DNA of 64,000 bases, taken from NCBI GenBank assembly GCA_028551475.1, contig CM052355.1:26935580-26999579 (forward strand), given 5' to 3'. The notes under the pieces are model-generated. The model saw nothing but the letters and a program-made list of their open reading frames with translations. It was not told the DNA's origin and ran no database searches. The translations under genes and the position numbers were made by a program. Positions 48,446 to 60,015 of this stretch are shown in pieces (within the stretch, counting starts at the first letter, position 1; every line of letters starts with the position of its first letter). The stretch comes from Casuarina equisetifolia (lineage: Eukaryota; Streptophyta; Magnoliopsida; Fagales; Casuarinaceae).

Positions 48446-49859
48446 TGTTCGGTGAATTTTAAATACAAGTGAACATGTCGAACAAGTAATATAATGATAA
48501 GAAAAGTATCGTCCCACGAAAATTGGTGAATACTAAACTAATTAAGTACTAATGATGAATAAATCCTAAAATTTATCTAGCAAATCAAAATATTGTTGAT
48601 GATGAATTAAAATTTAAAACTTTCAAAACGAAAACTCAAGACTAATTAAAATTGAATCCAAGTAAGAAAAATCAAGATGAGAAACATGTTAGAGCTTCCG
48701 ATTTCACCATAACTACTAGATATGAATTTTTATAGTTTATGCCTACAAGAATGATATTACTCATGTGATGGCGGAACTTCCTAATTTATTTACTATCCTA
48801 TGTCTAGGTATAGCAAACCTATTTAGTTCATTAATTCACTATATCTCTATATGTGAATTGAAACAAACCAAATGCATTAGGATTTGTGAATATTCCCGGT
48901 TTATAATAAATCTTTCGATCATCTTATCACCAAAAGCCACACAAATAACATGGTATATGTCTATCCACATTTAATTCATGGTTATATATTATAAGAAGCA
49001 ATTGCATATTATTACCTCTCAGTCTCAAATATGCACATCAAATCATTCAAGTGGTGGCCAATCACTTAAAAGCATTAAGCATAATAATATATAACTCACA
49101 TAAATAAAATATCTTTCAAAACATAAAAACTTATAAAATTCACATCATCATAGTTAGGCTACATTTTCGCTCTAACAAAAGAAGTTTAGAACATAATAAA
49201 ATAACAAACCAAAGCAATAGTAGAAATTAAGCAAAACATCTTAAATAAAAAAAAACAGGAAAGTTGTCACCACACTGTCTTTTCTTTAAGAATTCTTTAC
49301 AGAATTCCTATAATTCAAGAATGATAAGAAGTAGAGGGAAGCTTTCGCGCCTCTATTTCTCTTTTTCTTTTTTGGTTTTCTCTTTCTTCTCTCACTTTTT
49401 CTCTCTTCCTTGGTTGATTTCGGCGGCAACACACGGCTTCTTCTTCTTTTCTCTCTCTTCTCTCTCTTGTGCGGCGCCTTCTCCTCCCCTTTTAATTCAC
49501 GTTCCTTTGCCTTTTTATTCTATCTTGGGATGCGTGCCCTAAGATTCTCCCTTAATAATTCACTTTTTTTGCCCCTTTTCCTTTATTTCCTTTCTTGTCC
49601 TTTTTTGTCCTTTTCCTCCTCTTTTGCTGCTTTACACGTTGCCTCCTCTTTTCTTCTTTTGACTTCTTTTTCTTTCCTTGTCTTCTTCACGTGCCTTTTT
49701 GTAACTTTCTCTTCCTTTATTTCTTTTGCTCTTTTGGGGTTTGCTGCATAAATAACACCAGTTTACATAAATATATCAAAACTTAAATATTATCTTATAA
49801 AACTTGTATTATTTATATCCTAAAATAGTCAAAATAACTCTATAAAAATAGAGTTATCA
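48446..49859 (-). repeat. 5' LTR of nested Athila-like element
   Basis: 1414 bp, partner of 39963-41377. The CT-rich 49340-49740 part corresponds to a leader-like stretch. Confidence 0.93.
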
Positions 49860-52800
49860 GTTTTGTGCTACCTGCAACCTTTCTTTTAGCAACTTCAAAA
49901 CTGCATCTCTATTCTGTAACTCTTTATCCACAGAATCTATTGCTGTAGTTCCTAGAACATATGACAGTAAGGTGGGCGGTTTGCGTCCATACATAACTTC
50001 AAATGGTGTCATACCAGTAGCCCCATGGACACTAGTGTTGTAGCAGAATTCTGCCCATGGCAGCCAACGTACCCACTCCTTAGGTTGATCCAATACAAAT
50101 CCTCTCAAATACATTTCCACTAATCTATTCACCACTTCAGTTTGTCCATCTGTCTGGGGGTGATAGGCTGAAGAGAAATTGAATCGAGTACCCTGAAGCT
50201 CAAAAAGTTGTCGCCAAAATGCACTGGTGAATACAACATCACGATCACATACAATGGTATGTGGCACCCCATATAACTTCAATATATTCCCATAGTATGC
50301 TTGCGCTACTGATACCGCTGTATAAGGGTGGGAAAGTGGGATAAAATGTGCCATTTTAGATAGCCTATCTACCACCACCATGATGCTTGTCTTACCTTTA
50401 GAAAGAGGCAGGCCCTCAATAAAATCCATTGAGACATCTACCCACACCTTTTCTGGTATTGGCAGTGGTTGGAGAAGTCCATTGGGTTTAGTATTCTCAC
50501 ATTTAATTCTCTGGCAAGTATCACATTGTCTCACGTGTTCCTTCACATCTGTAGTCATCCCCTTCCAGAAGAAGATGACTCTCACTCTCTGTAAGGTTTT
50601 AGCATAACCTTCATGAGTGGCTAAATGCAGTTCTTGCAGTAGGATTGGAATGTGTTCAGATCCAGCTGGTAAGTAGATGCATCCTTTGTAGAAGAGCACT
50701 CCTTCCCGAAATTCCCAAAAGTCTTCTAATTCTCCTTCTTTAATCTTTCTAATTAACTCCAGAGTTTCCTGATTACTTGCAACCTCCTCCCTGATAGGAG
50801 TCAGCCACCTTGGTACTGGTTCTGAGATGGCCTGGTACTCCATCTGCTTGTGGCTCCCTATTGTAATCTCTGGGGCTTTACTTTCTTGTGCCAGTCCTTG
50901 TTTCGGATCAAAATCATTGTCTATTGAAACCATTTCATAATCTTCCTGCGGTTCCCCCATAATCCAACTTCCTTCCAATTCCTACAGTGTCTTACAATGT
51001 ATCCCTTTCTGGAAATCTGAACTAATCTTTGCTGGTTGTGGCTCTGATGCTGCCATTATGCCCGTTGTTCCTTCTATTCCATTGTTCTCCTCCTTTCTGG
51101 ACAAGGCATCTGCCCTAATATTTTCTTTTCCAGGTTTATATTGAACCACGAAATCATACCCTAGCAGTTTAGTTAACCATTTCTGCTGTGCCGAAGTGGT
51201 AATTTTCTGGTCCCACAAATACTGGAGGCTTCTCGGATCCGTTTTGACAATGAATTGCTTCCCCAAAAGATATTGTCGCCACTTCTTAACTGCTAAAATC
51301 AGTGCCATCATCTCTTTGTCATATGTGGACAAAAGTGCATTCCTCCCCTTCAGAGTATGGCTAAAGTAAGCCACTGGTTTATCCTCCTAGAGTAACATTG
51401 CACCAATCCCACTACCTGATGCATCACATTCTACTGTAAAAGGGATAGAAAAATCAGGTATATGCAAAATGGGAGCTTCTGTCATTAGTTTCTTCAATTC
51501 TGGGAAAGCCATCTCAGCCGCTGCATTCCAAGTAAAATTATTCTTCTTCAAGAGTTCTGTTAAGGGTGCTGCCACCTTGCCATACTGCTTTATGAACTTC
51601 CAGTAGTAACCGGTTAAGCCCAAGAATCCCCACAAGGACTTCACATTCCGAGGTACTGGCCAAGCCAACATTGCCGATATCTTTTCTGGATCCACCCCAA
51701 TCTCTTCTCCAGAAATTACATGGCCTAAATACTCTATAGATGCTTCTCCAAAACTACATTTCTCAAGCTTAACATATAACTGATGTTGCTGGAGTGTCAT
51801 TAATACTATTTTGACATGTGTTAAGTGGTCTTCCCAATCCTTACTATAGATCAAGATGTCATCAAAAAAGACTAAAACAAACTTCCCCAAAAATTCTAAG
51901 AATACCTCATTCATTAACCCCTGAAATGTGGAGAGGGCATTCTTAAGTCCAAAGAGCATTACTAGAAATTCGTAATGGCCCAAAGGGGTTTGAAAAGCTG
52001 TCTTTTTGATGTCAGCAGGGTGCATCCTGATCTGGTGGTATCCAGATCGTAGATCCAGCTTTGAGAAATACTTAGCTCCATGAAGCTCATCTAGTAATTC
52101 ATCCACAGTGGAGATTGGAAATTCATCTCTAACCGTGTTGCTGTTCAGATTTCTGTAATCCACACAGAATCTCCAGGAGCCATCTTTCTTTTTCACTAAC
52201 AAGACTGGGGATGAAAATGGGCTGCTGCTGGGTCTTACTATACCTTCCTCCAATAACTCCTTAACCAGCCGCTCAATCTCTTGTTTTTGAAAATATGGAT
52301 ACCTGTAAGTCTTTGATGTCACTGCCTTTACCCATTTTTTCAGTGGAATTTGATGATCTCTTGTTCTGCTTGGTGGCAATCCATGTGGTTTCTGGAAAAT
52401 ATTATTGTATTCCTTCAATAGTTGCTGTAACTCCCCACCATATTGTTTATTGTTACTGACCTCTTCCCCACTCCTAATGTGTAGAATTAGTCCCAACAAC
52501 TCCTTCCTAACGTCCTTGCCAAATTGCTTTCCATTCACCACTCGGTTAGGAATTAATTTATCTCCTTTCAATTCCACCTTCTTTCCTACTAAAGAGAATT
52601 CCATCTTCATACTTGCAAAACTCCATAATATGTCTCCAAGTGTCTGCAACCACTGTGTTCCCAGCACTACTCCTAAACCATGAACTGGCAGAATATAAAA
52701 ATTTGCACACATCTTATTCCCTTGCAAGTTAATGTCCACACCATTACAAACTCCCCCACTGCACACCCGTTCGCCATTGGCCACTATTACCTCAAACCTT

Positions 52801-54011
52801 CCTTGTACATCTGGCCTTAATTGTAACTGAATGGCTATACAATCACTAATGAAATTGTGAGTACTCCCCGAATCCACCAGAAATACTGCCTGAATCCCAG
52901 GTCTGCCTATACTGCCAACTATTCTCATGGTTTGTGGTTTCCTAGTTCCTGTAATAGCATTCAAAGAGATTAATGGAAGTTCTTCTTCTTCCACTCTCAC
53001 CTCATTTTCCCTCACTACTTCTGTTGGTTCCTTTCTAACTACTTCCCATCCGGTTTCTTCCCCAACTCCCACACCTTCCAACAAAAACAATTTTCTGCAT
53101 CTATGTCCAGGGCCAAAACGTTCATCGCAATTAAAACATAACCCTTTTGCCCTTCTCTCCGCCATCTCTGCAGGTGTTAGTCTTTTTATTGGTAAGGCTG
53201 GCTTAACTAGTCCTTGATTAACAATTGTTTGTCTCCTATATTGTGGAATAGAGGGCATTTTGTAGGAGTTATCCTTAATTTCATAAAGTTTAGCATACCC
53301 AATAGCAGAGGACAATGTTAGAGGTTTAGCAGCCATAACATCAACTTTAATGCATTCCTTTAACCCACTAACAAAAATGCTAACTTGTTGAGCAGCAGAT
53401 AAAGAACCCGCACGCATCAATAAACGAGAAAATTGAGCTTGATAAGATTCAACAGAACCAGTTTGTTAAAGTCTTACCAATTCACCACAGTGATCCTTGA
53501 ATTTGGTGGGTCCAAATCGTTCAACAAGCTCCATTGACAGCTCCTCCCAGGTTATTGTATGCCCAGGACGATCATTCTTGGCCAGTTGTAGCATTACTTG
53601 AGCATCACCTTCCATATTCCAAGATGCAATTGGAACTCGTTCTTCTAGAGGGGTCTGATTGAAAGCAAAGAATTGCTCAGCCCGCATTATCCAATCCGAT
53701 GGGTCATCTTTCCCATCATAGGTTGGGAAATCAAAACGAGGGGCCCCCGTTTTTGTCTGATTGGAGTTAGAAGTGCTCCCATTGGGTGTTCCCCCTCCTG
53801 TCTTCTTTCCTGATGATGATTCTCCCTTTTCCTGACAAACCTCGGCTTGAATGGAATCAATCTTGTGGTTCATGGCAGCCAACATTTGCTGAAACATTTC
53901 AGACATAGCTTCTAATTTTTGATCAATTTCCCCACTCTCGTTGGTATTTGGATTGCGTGCCATATTTGAAACTGCGTTAGAACGATTGGCGGGTCCCGGC
54001 AACGGAACCAA
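49860..54011 (-). mobile_element. Chromovirus gag-pol coding region
   Basis: Gag: QLAKNDRPGHTITWEELSME, then VERFGPTKF. Then a zinc knuckle (CFNCDERFGPGHRCRK), protease (FLVDSGSTHNFISD), reverse transcriptase (FCVDYRNLNSNTVRDEFPIS, FFDDILIYSKDWEDHL), RNase H (STYDKEMMALILAVKKWRQY), the integrase zinc region (HLATHEGYAKTLQRV ... CDTCQRIKCE) and its core (VSMDFIEGLPLSKGK, SSAYHPQTDGQTEVVNR). The domain order is Gypsy. It is broken in a few places and the integrase end is displaced by the nested element. Confidence 0.88.
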
Positions 54012-54013
54012 TT

Positions 54014-54517
54014 TGTTGCAGTCTGTTTGGTTTCCCGCGACAGAATCAGAAAATAGAATACCACCGAGAGCCTTAGATTGGGATCTCGTGATATGCCCAA
54101 GAGGTTGGACTGTAAAATCCCAATCCGTCCACTTGCCTCTCTGCTTCTTCTTCCCTATTGCTGCGGTTTAAGAAACAAAGCTCACACACACTCGTCTCTA
54201 TATGAGGGAGACACCTCCATAAAACATTCCAGAGAATGCCTTTGATTGAAAATAGAAATTTGATACCCTCACAGCCCACTCCCGTTCCCTATTACAACCT
54301 CTCGTGATTCTCTGTAACTGCCAGAGTAATCTTAGCCTTACATCTATTATTTAATTACAATGAACGGTTAGGACTCTTCCTTCTAAAGTGGCTACGTGTT
54401 ATTAGCCACTTGCACCTTCTTCGTCACCCTTCTCTCCCTTCTATAATGATTCTGCCACATCATTCAGTCCCCTTGATAGTAGCATATTAGCACCCACGTC
54501 ATCTCTCTCTTGTAACA
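54014..54517 (-). repeat. 5' LTR of chromovirus
   Basis: 504 bp, partner of 38972-39473. The sequence just inside (AATTGGTTCCGTTGCCGGGA on the minus strand) is the likely primer site and resembles but does not equal the tRNA-Asp type. Confidence 0.92.
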
Positions 54518-54949
54518 GTGCAACACGCCAATTTTCTAGGGCAACACGAACCAGCATTCTTGTCTACTGGCGACTCACGGAGGAGCTGTGGCTTGGTGCA
54601 ACACGGCAATTTTCTAGAGCAACAATAGTTATTGGGGTCGACTTCCGACTCATCGAGGAGATGTGGTTGGGTGCAGCATGGCAATTTTTTAGAGCAACAA
54701 TAATTATTCGGGTCGACTGCTGACTCACGGAGGAGGGGCAACCCGGCAGTGCCTGCTCTCGCTGAAGCAAACCCGGGATCGGCACAGCAGGGCAATCTGT
54801 TACTGCAACACCACCTAGGACTCCTGAAGTCTTCTAGCTCAGGGAAGAGTAGTGGCTCGGCAGGTGCCTGCCCCCGCTGAAGCAAAGGAAGTAGAAATGA
54901 CAAGGAGCAGGAGAGTGGAAAGAACTTTCATCATATTCACGGTTGCCAT
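54518..54949 (-). pseudogene. Secreted CC-x5-CC repeat peptide gene, copy 2
   Basis: No known family recognised. The ATG at 54949 starts a clear signal peptide (MKVLSTLLLLVISTSFASAG). A long frame over 54523-54860, offset from the signal frame in this copy, encodes four cysteine modules: CCSNRLPCC, CCSKKLPCC, CCSRKLPCC and CCPRKLACC. Acidic spacers such as ESAVDPNN, DESEVDPNN and ESPVDKN separate them. Basic Cys cores between acidic spacers resemble multi-peptide antimicrobial precursors such as the Impatiens Ib-AMPs, but that is analogy only. The chromovirus entered just after the fourth module; about 16 more codons lie beyond it. A TATA box and leader are present. It looks broken now, although a small unrecognised intron could also explain the frame offset. 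Confidence 0.6.
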
Positions 54950-55016
54950 AGTTGAGAGTAAGAGAGGTGTGAGCAAAGATTTGGAGTTGTCCCAACTTTT
55001 CGTGCCACGCAGGTGG

Positions 55017-55024
55017 TATTTATA
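55017..55024 (-). promoter_or_regulatory. TATA box of Cys-rich gene copy 2
   Basis: TATAAATA on the minus strand, about 68 bases before the ATG, conserved with copy 1. Confidence 0.65.
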
Positions 55025-55059
55025 GGGGGAGAAAGGTAAGGTAGGCACATTAACGTTGT

Positions 55060-55465
55060 TACCCTTTTTTCACATAGAAGTGATGGTAAGATTTGTAGAT
55101 ATCTCGAAACGATATGTTGACCTAAGTTTGTATTTTAAATTTTGAAAACACTGGAACAATCATTTCCAAAACATTAGAGCTATTTATAGTCAAATTTGTT
55201 GTTTCGATTCACTGTAGCAAGTACTTAATTTTTTAATAGAATTAATCTTTGATAATACACATAATTTGTTTGCTAGAATTAATCCCGTGAGACACATATG
55301 GTTCATCTTGTTTGACAAAGCTAAAATCCGAGATGTTCTGTTCGTTTTGAGATTTTCTTTATTTGAAAACGCAATGAATTCAAAATCGCTCTTTTGTTTG
55401 GAAGGCCGTGCATGGGACTTGAGGGGAGAAAGTGTTTATAAATGTTGTTCAGACCTAGTTGCCAA
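55060..55465. repeat. Segmental duplication, copy 2 (upstream flank)
   Basis: Partner of 26240-26750. It shows that the duplicated unit contained the promoter and at least 0.4 kb of upstream DNA. No gene seen. Confidence 0.75.
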
Positions 55466-55561
55466 ATTTTGGCACATTACTAAAAGGTTTGGTTCTAAAG
55501 AATCCTTTAAATGATTTTGGCACGTTACTAAAAGGTTTGGTTCTAAAGAATCCTTTAAATG
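55466..55561. repeat. 48-bp tandem repeat, two units
   Basis: Units 55466-55513 and 55514-55561 differ at one base (GGCACATTAC / GGCACGTTAC). A recent local duplication. Confidence 0.9.
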
Positions 55562-55639
55562 ATTTTTATACTCAACTCATGCACACAAGATGTCAAACCT
55601 CAAATTTCATGATTGAAATTTCTATTAGCTTATCACTAA

Positions 55640-55900
55640 ATTGGCATACTAATGATGATTTCTACTTGGCCATTGACTATGAACCATAAATTCATATAAG
55701 AAATTTTATTTGCCCATAACCAATGAGCAAGAACTTGGCGAATGAAATGTTAAATAGGTTCCTTCTCAAGTTCTTCTTGATTTGTCAATTAAATCAAAAT
55801 TAACTATTATGAGACTAACTTACATCAAATCTCCAACCTCTCATTTCTGCGCTTAGATTTTCAAGTTAGGAACGTCGCGGTTGTTTCTGCAACAAAATTA
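55640..55900. repeat. Segmental duplication, copy 3 (beginning only)
   Basis: Again carries the ACCATAAATTCATATAAGAAATTTT block and the AGATTTTCAAGTTAGGAACGTCGCGG block in the same order as 24468-24800 and 33600-37690. Homology fades after about 55890, so only the start of a third unit is seen here. Confidence 0.65.
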
Positions 55901-55979
55901 TCGAGTTTTTGGTGTTTCTACGTGAGTCTATATTTTCCGCACTGTAAGACCTGGAAGTCTAATTGTTTAGTTAACCCAT

Positions 55980-57001
55980 AAGACAGCTTTTAATTGATTT
56001 ATTGACATCTTGGGACTGTGATCGAAGATGGAATTGTTATGGCATACTTAGCTTTGCTTGAAATGATGTGTTACTCGAATAAGATGTACTTAGTGCCGTT
56101 AATTTTTGGATATGTTAAACGAGAAATAAAAATGGCCATTCTCAAGTTTAAGCTATTCAAGATCCCTTTTTTTTTGGATCAAGATATGCTTCTAGCTTTG
56201 AACATTCAATTTCAGTATCTCCATTTACCGAATGGACAAATAATAAAATGGAACCCTCCTTGGAGGAAGCTTTAAAAATGAATATGGATGGTTAATGTGT
56301 AGATGGAAGGTATGTTGGAGGTGGGGTTGTAAGGGAATCCAAGAGTTGTGCTCATTTGGCTGGCTTAATTAATCTTGGTATGGGAAATAATGTTTTGGCC
56401 AAAGTTTTTGCATGACATTGGGTTTTAGAGCTCTATTAATAGAAAGGATTCACTTTATAGGAAGTTAAATTTGATTCCCAATTTTTAAATTAGTGCCTTA
56501 AAGAGGAGTTCTCTTCTCCTAAGAATTTAGCATATAATATCATGCAATGTGCCCTTGCTTTTAATCTTCAAGCTTAGGTTATGCATAGTTATTAGGAAGG
56601 GAACTTTTTGGTTGATTGCTTAATTAATCATGGACATTTTTTTGCTGGACAACTAATATTTTGAATATCTTGAATCTTTTCCAAGTATGTGTCATAGAAT
56701 TGTATAGGAAGATCAACTTGGTTTGAAGCATTACAAACCAACTTAATTGTTTTTGTTCCTTCATTTTCATTCAATGTTAGGGTTGATGTGTGTATTGTTT
56801 GAATATTTTATAATGGATTATGTGTTTGTGTTAGTCCTTGATGCTTGTTATTTTAAATTTATTATACCCATTTAAAAGGTTTAAGTTTGTAAGAGTTATA
56901 TTTCATGTCCTGCCTTATGTATTTTCTAATAAAGTTTTGTGTTTAAGCTTACTTTGAATTATCAATAATATTGATATAGTTCTATTTGTGTTAAAAAAAA
57001 A
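55980..57001 (+). mobile_element. L1-type LINE 3' fragment with RNase H domain
   Basis: The plus strand reads IKWNPPWRKL, then MNMDG, GRYVGGGVVRESKSCAHLAG and LINLGMGNNVLAKVFA, then LAYNIMQCALAFNLQA, matching the RNase H (RVT_3) domain at the end of many plant L1 polyproteins. A poly(A) stretch at 56993-57001 ends the element. The frame is interrupted several times. A decayed host RNase H-like gene is the alternative, but the terminal A-run favours a LINE. Confidence 0.7.
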
Positions 57002-57385
57002 TGGCAATTGTTGACTTCATCTTGATGTCAAGATTCCTGGCAATAGGGATCCACTTTGTGCACAATGATAAGCCTTGCCTAACTAATAAACAAAGACGAC
57101 AAGCAACCGATCTTCCCTCTTATACTAGTACATTGTTAGTCAGATAGTTTAGCTTAGTATTGGCGTATTGACCATAGTGAACCAAGAAGGATGTGATCTT
57201 TCTTCTTGCTTCAACTTTCATTCTACCTTTTCTTTCATTCACTTTTTTGCTTTATTTGTCTGCATCCTCCCTTAGTTCCTTAAATAAGTTGATGTTAATG
57301 ATGTACTTATTTATTTTAATTTTAAAATAATATATATCCACAAGGTGTTGTTTCTAAGAAAATAATACATTTTCTTATATCATAT

Positions 57386-57625
57386 TGTTGGAGATACAAT
57401 TGTATATTTATTGTTATTATTTCCTCATATGGCTTCATACCATTACCATGTAGCGTAGTCTACTTAAAGAATTATCTCTATATATAGCAAGTAGATATTT
57501 TCTCTTATTATTGGTATAATTTCCTTTATAGTTAGTCCTTACTCTATAAAAGGACTAGCATTGTACATTCTCTCTTAAGAAAGCAATACATAAAAAACTT
57601 CTCAAATTTATGCCTTTCTCACCCT
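57386..57625 (+). repeat. Copia 5' LTR (right end approximate)
   Basis: TGTTGGAGATACAATTG start, promoter-like TATAAAAGG about 57546, and a primer site just beyond. No partner LTR in the window. Confidence 0.6.
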
Positions 57626-58680
57626 CACCTTTTGAGATGGTATCATGAACCTAACTTTTTTTTTTTTTTTTTACCTAAACTTCTGCACACCTTTCATTCT
57701 TTCTCTTGATTGCCTTAAGCTCTTTTTCATTATTTCTTGCCTTCCTACAACATAATGTTCACCCTTTATGGTGGAGATATTCAGTTTTCTCCTCATTTTT
57801 TTTAACCATGTTGAAAACTTTTACTATTCCTAATGCTCATTTTATTAAGGACATGATTGATGCCTTAGATTCCCTTCTAACTCCCAACCTATTTGTTGCT
57901 TCTGGCATAGGCTACATTCCTACCCACCCTCTTGCAATTCTTGTTTAGGCCTCTTTCTCTAGCACTGGGTCTTTGGGTGCCCCCCTTGTTCCTACATCAA
58001 GCCTAGTTGAAACAACTTAGCCTAACTTGGGACCTTTTGTTCCTTTTCCTAGCCCATGGATCCCCTTCATGACTTAACCTATGTCTTGGGCCCCTTATTT
58101 TTTCTCGAATGGTACACACTCTTAACTCTTTTCTCCTCGCCTTATCCCATTATACCCATTTCTTCACTCTTATCTTAACATAGTTTTTCACCTCTATTTA
58201 GCACATTCACATCAACAATGCTCATTGTTTTTTAAGCAAGAATGTTTGTTTTTTTTTCTTGCCTTTCTTCATGAAAGCTCTTATACTTACACACCCTTAA
58301 AAAATGGGGTTGTTGAGTGCAAGCATCGTCACCTTTTAAAAGTTACCAAGACTCTTATGCATCAACCATTTTTTCTAGAAACCTTTTAGGGTGATTATAT
58401 GGTCATTATAGCTTACTTGATCAATTGCATGTTAACTTGAGTTCTTGACAAAAAGACACCTTTTGTGGCTCTTCCTTCTAAGCCTTCTATTGAAGGACCG
58501 CCCTTCGTGCCTTTTACTATAGCTCCACACCATTAACATGGATGAAGGACTATATTTGTTCTAGTCTAAACTCCCTTAGCCCTCATTATTCCATCTCCAT
58601 CTATGTTAGCTTTAATGGACCTTCTCCTAATCACTTATGTTGCATCAGCCAAATTTCTAATAAGATGGAACCATTCCTTT
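57386..58680 (+). mobile_element. Copia remnant with 5' LTR and integrase scraps
   Basis: Starts with a probable LTR (57386 to about 57625) that has a TATA-like CTATAAAAGG, followed by a tRNA-Met-type primer site (ATGGTATCATGA near 57635). Downstream, pieces resemble Copia integrase (SCTYTPLKNGVVECKHRHLL near 58275-58335, then a THQPFF-LETF-like block). It ends where the next Copia element begins at 58681. Old, with large losses and many breaks. Confidence 0.75.
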
Positions 58681-59366
58681 TGTTAGGTTTAAAAATAATC
58701 AACCTAAATAAAAGAAAATTCCTAAAAAACAAGTAAGCTCGTGAGTACTATTTATCTTCTTCCTTCTCCTTTATACTTCCTTAACAATGAAAAAATATAA
58801 AGAAAGCTAGAAAACACCATAATCTTCCTCTTCATCAGAAAATTATCTTCTAATATTAGGAAAAGATCTCTAACATTAAGCTCTTTCTAACCATAAACTT
58901 GAAGTTTGTATTTCTTAGGGAACAAGGAAGCACTGACCTTATAAGCCTATAAATATCATGAAGTGCATGGATAAGCATAGTAGACAAAACAAAGTGAAGC
59001 AAGAAGAGAGAAAGGAGTCCTTTAGCAAAAGTTCTCCAAGGAATGGCAATTCCAAGTTTGTTCTCAATGTCTTTCAAATAGTGAGTCCTTTTTCCTTCTT
59101 AAGTATTGTTGCACAAGTCAATTTAAGCTTGTTAATTCATGAGATTGAATCTTGAATCTTTCTTGAGTTTCTTTCATCGTATTCTATTGTAATCTTGGTT
59201 GGTTTTGAAAAAGGAAGGTTTTTGTTCTCCATTAGAGGTTGTTTTTCAATGTCTAATTTTTTGTCCACCAAATGTTCAACATTTTGCCTTGACCAACCTT
59301 ACATGCTCATTTTCCCAATTTTCTTCCAATTTTTGTTCCTATTCCATTCTATATCCAAACCCAACA
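58681..59366 (+). repeat. 5' LTR of Copia element
   Basis: About 686 bp, starts TGTTAGGTTT and ends near CCAACA before the primer site. It contains a TATAAATA-like box (GCCTATAAATATCATG near 58946). Confidence 0.85.
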
Positions 59367-60015
59367 TCTAGTATTGGAGCCAAGTTGGCTTAAATCATGT
59401 CTAACATTATCCAAGTCCAAGTACCCAAGTTGTCCTAAACCAACTATGGGAATTGGAGTACCAAAATGAGAGTGATCCTTGGCTCTCATGACTTTTGGAA
59501 TTATGTTGAAGATGACTTTTATGAACTAAAGAATGTATTAGATTTGTTAAAGAATGTGAAGAAGGAGTTTAAGAATGAAAGGCAAAAAGATCAAGAAGCA
59601 TTGGCCATCATCTACCAAGAAGTCAATGAAGCAACCTTTAAGAAGATTTCAATAGCAAAGAGTACAAAGGAAGCTTGGGAGATTCTATAGAAGTCTTTCC
59701 AAAGAGTACAAAAATCTAGAAAGGTATGACTTCAAATTCTTAGACATGAATTTGAATCATTAAAGTTGAGTAATGGAGAGATGGTAGATGATTATGTTAC
59801 AAAGGTACAATTAATAGTAAATGAAATGAAAAGAAATGGTGAAAGTGTACTTAAAGAAAAAGTAATAGAGAAAATTTTGAGGTCTTTAAATAAGAAATTC
59901 AACTATGTAGTAATAACTATTGAAGAATCTAAAGACCTTTCCAAATTAAGCATTGAAGAGTTTTTAGGATCACTTTAGGCACATGAATGAAACAAGATGA
60001 AGAAGAAGAGACTTT

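Larger units (their letters stand above)
39963..49859 (-). mobile_element. Full-size Athila-like Gypsy element, nested
   Basis: LTRs 39963-41377 and 48446-49859, with a 5-bp duplication GTTTT (39958-39962 and 49860-49864). Minus orientation. The tRNA-Asp-type primer site is at 48422-48439 and the polypurine tract at 41378-41394. Gag lies at about 46.7-48.3 kb and a long pol (protease, reverse transcriptase, RNase H, integrase) at 42965-46642. About 1.6 kb without recognisable coding capacity lies between pol and the 3' LTR, where some Athila members carry an env-like frame. LTR divergence of about 0.8 % makes it younger than the chromovirus it sits in. Nearly whole, with perhaps one or two breaks in gag or around the gag-pol border. 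Confidence 0.93.
38972..54517 (-). mobile_element. Chromovirus-type Gypsy element, host of a nested insertion
   Basis: LTRs 38972-39473 and 54014-54517 (TG...CA ends) with a perfect 5-bp duplication GTGCA (38967-38971 and 54518-54522). Minus orientation. Parts, from the 5' LTR: gag (about 53.4-54.0 kb), gag end with a CCHC-like knuckle, protease, reverse transcriptase (about 51.4-53.4 kb), RNase H (about 51.0-51.4 kb), integrase (about 49.9-51.0 kb) and, beyond the nested Athila-like element, the integrase end and chromodomain-like tail (about 39.48-39.96 kb). LTR divergence of about 2.5 % suggests an age of the order of one to a few million years. Broken: roughly three breaks plus the insertion. 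Confidence 0.92.
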
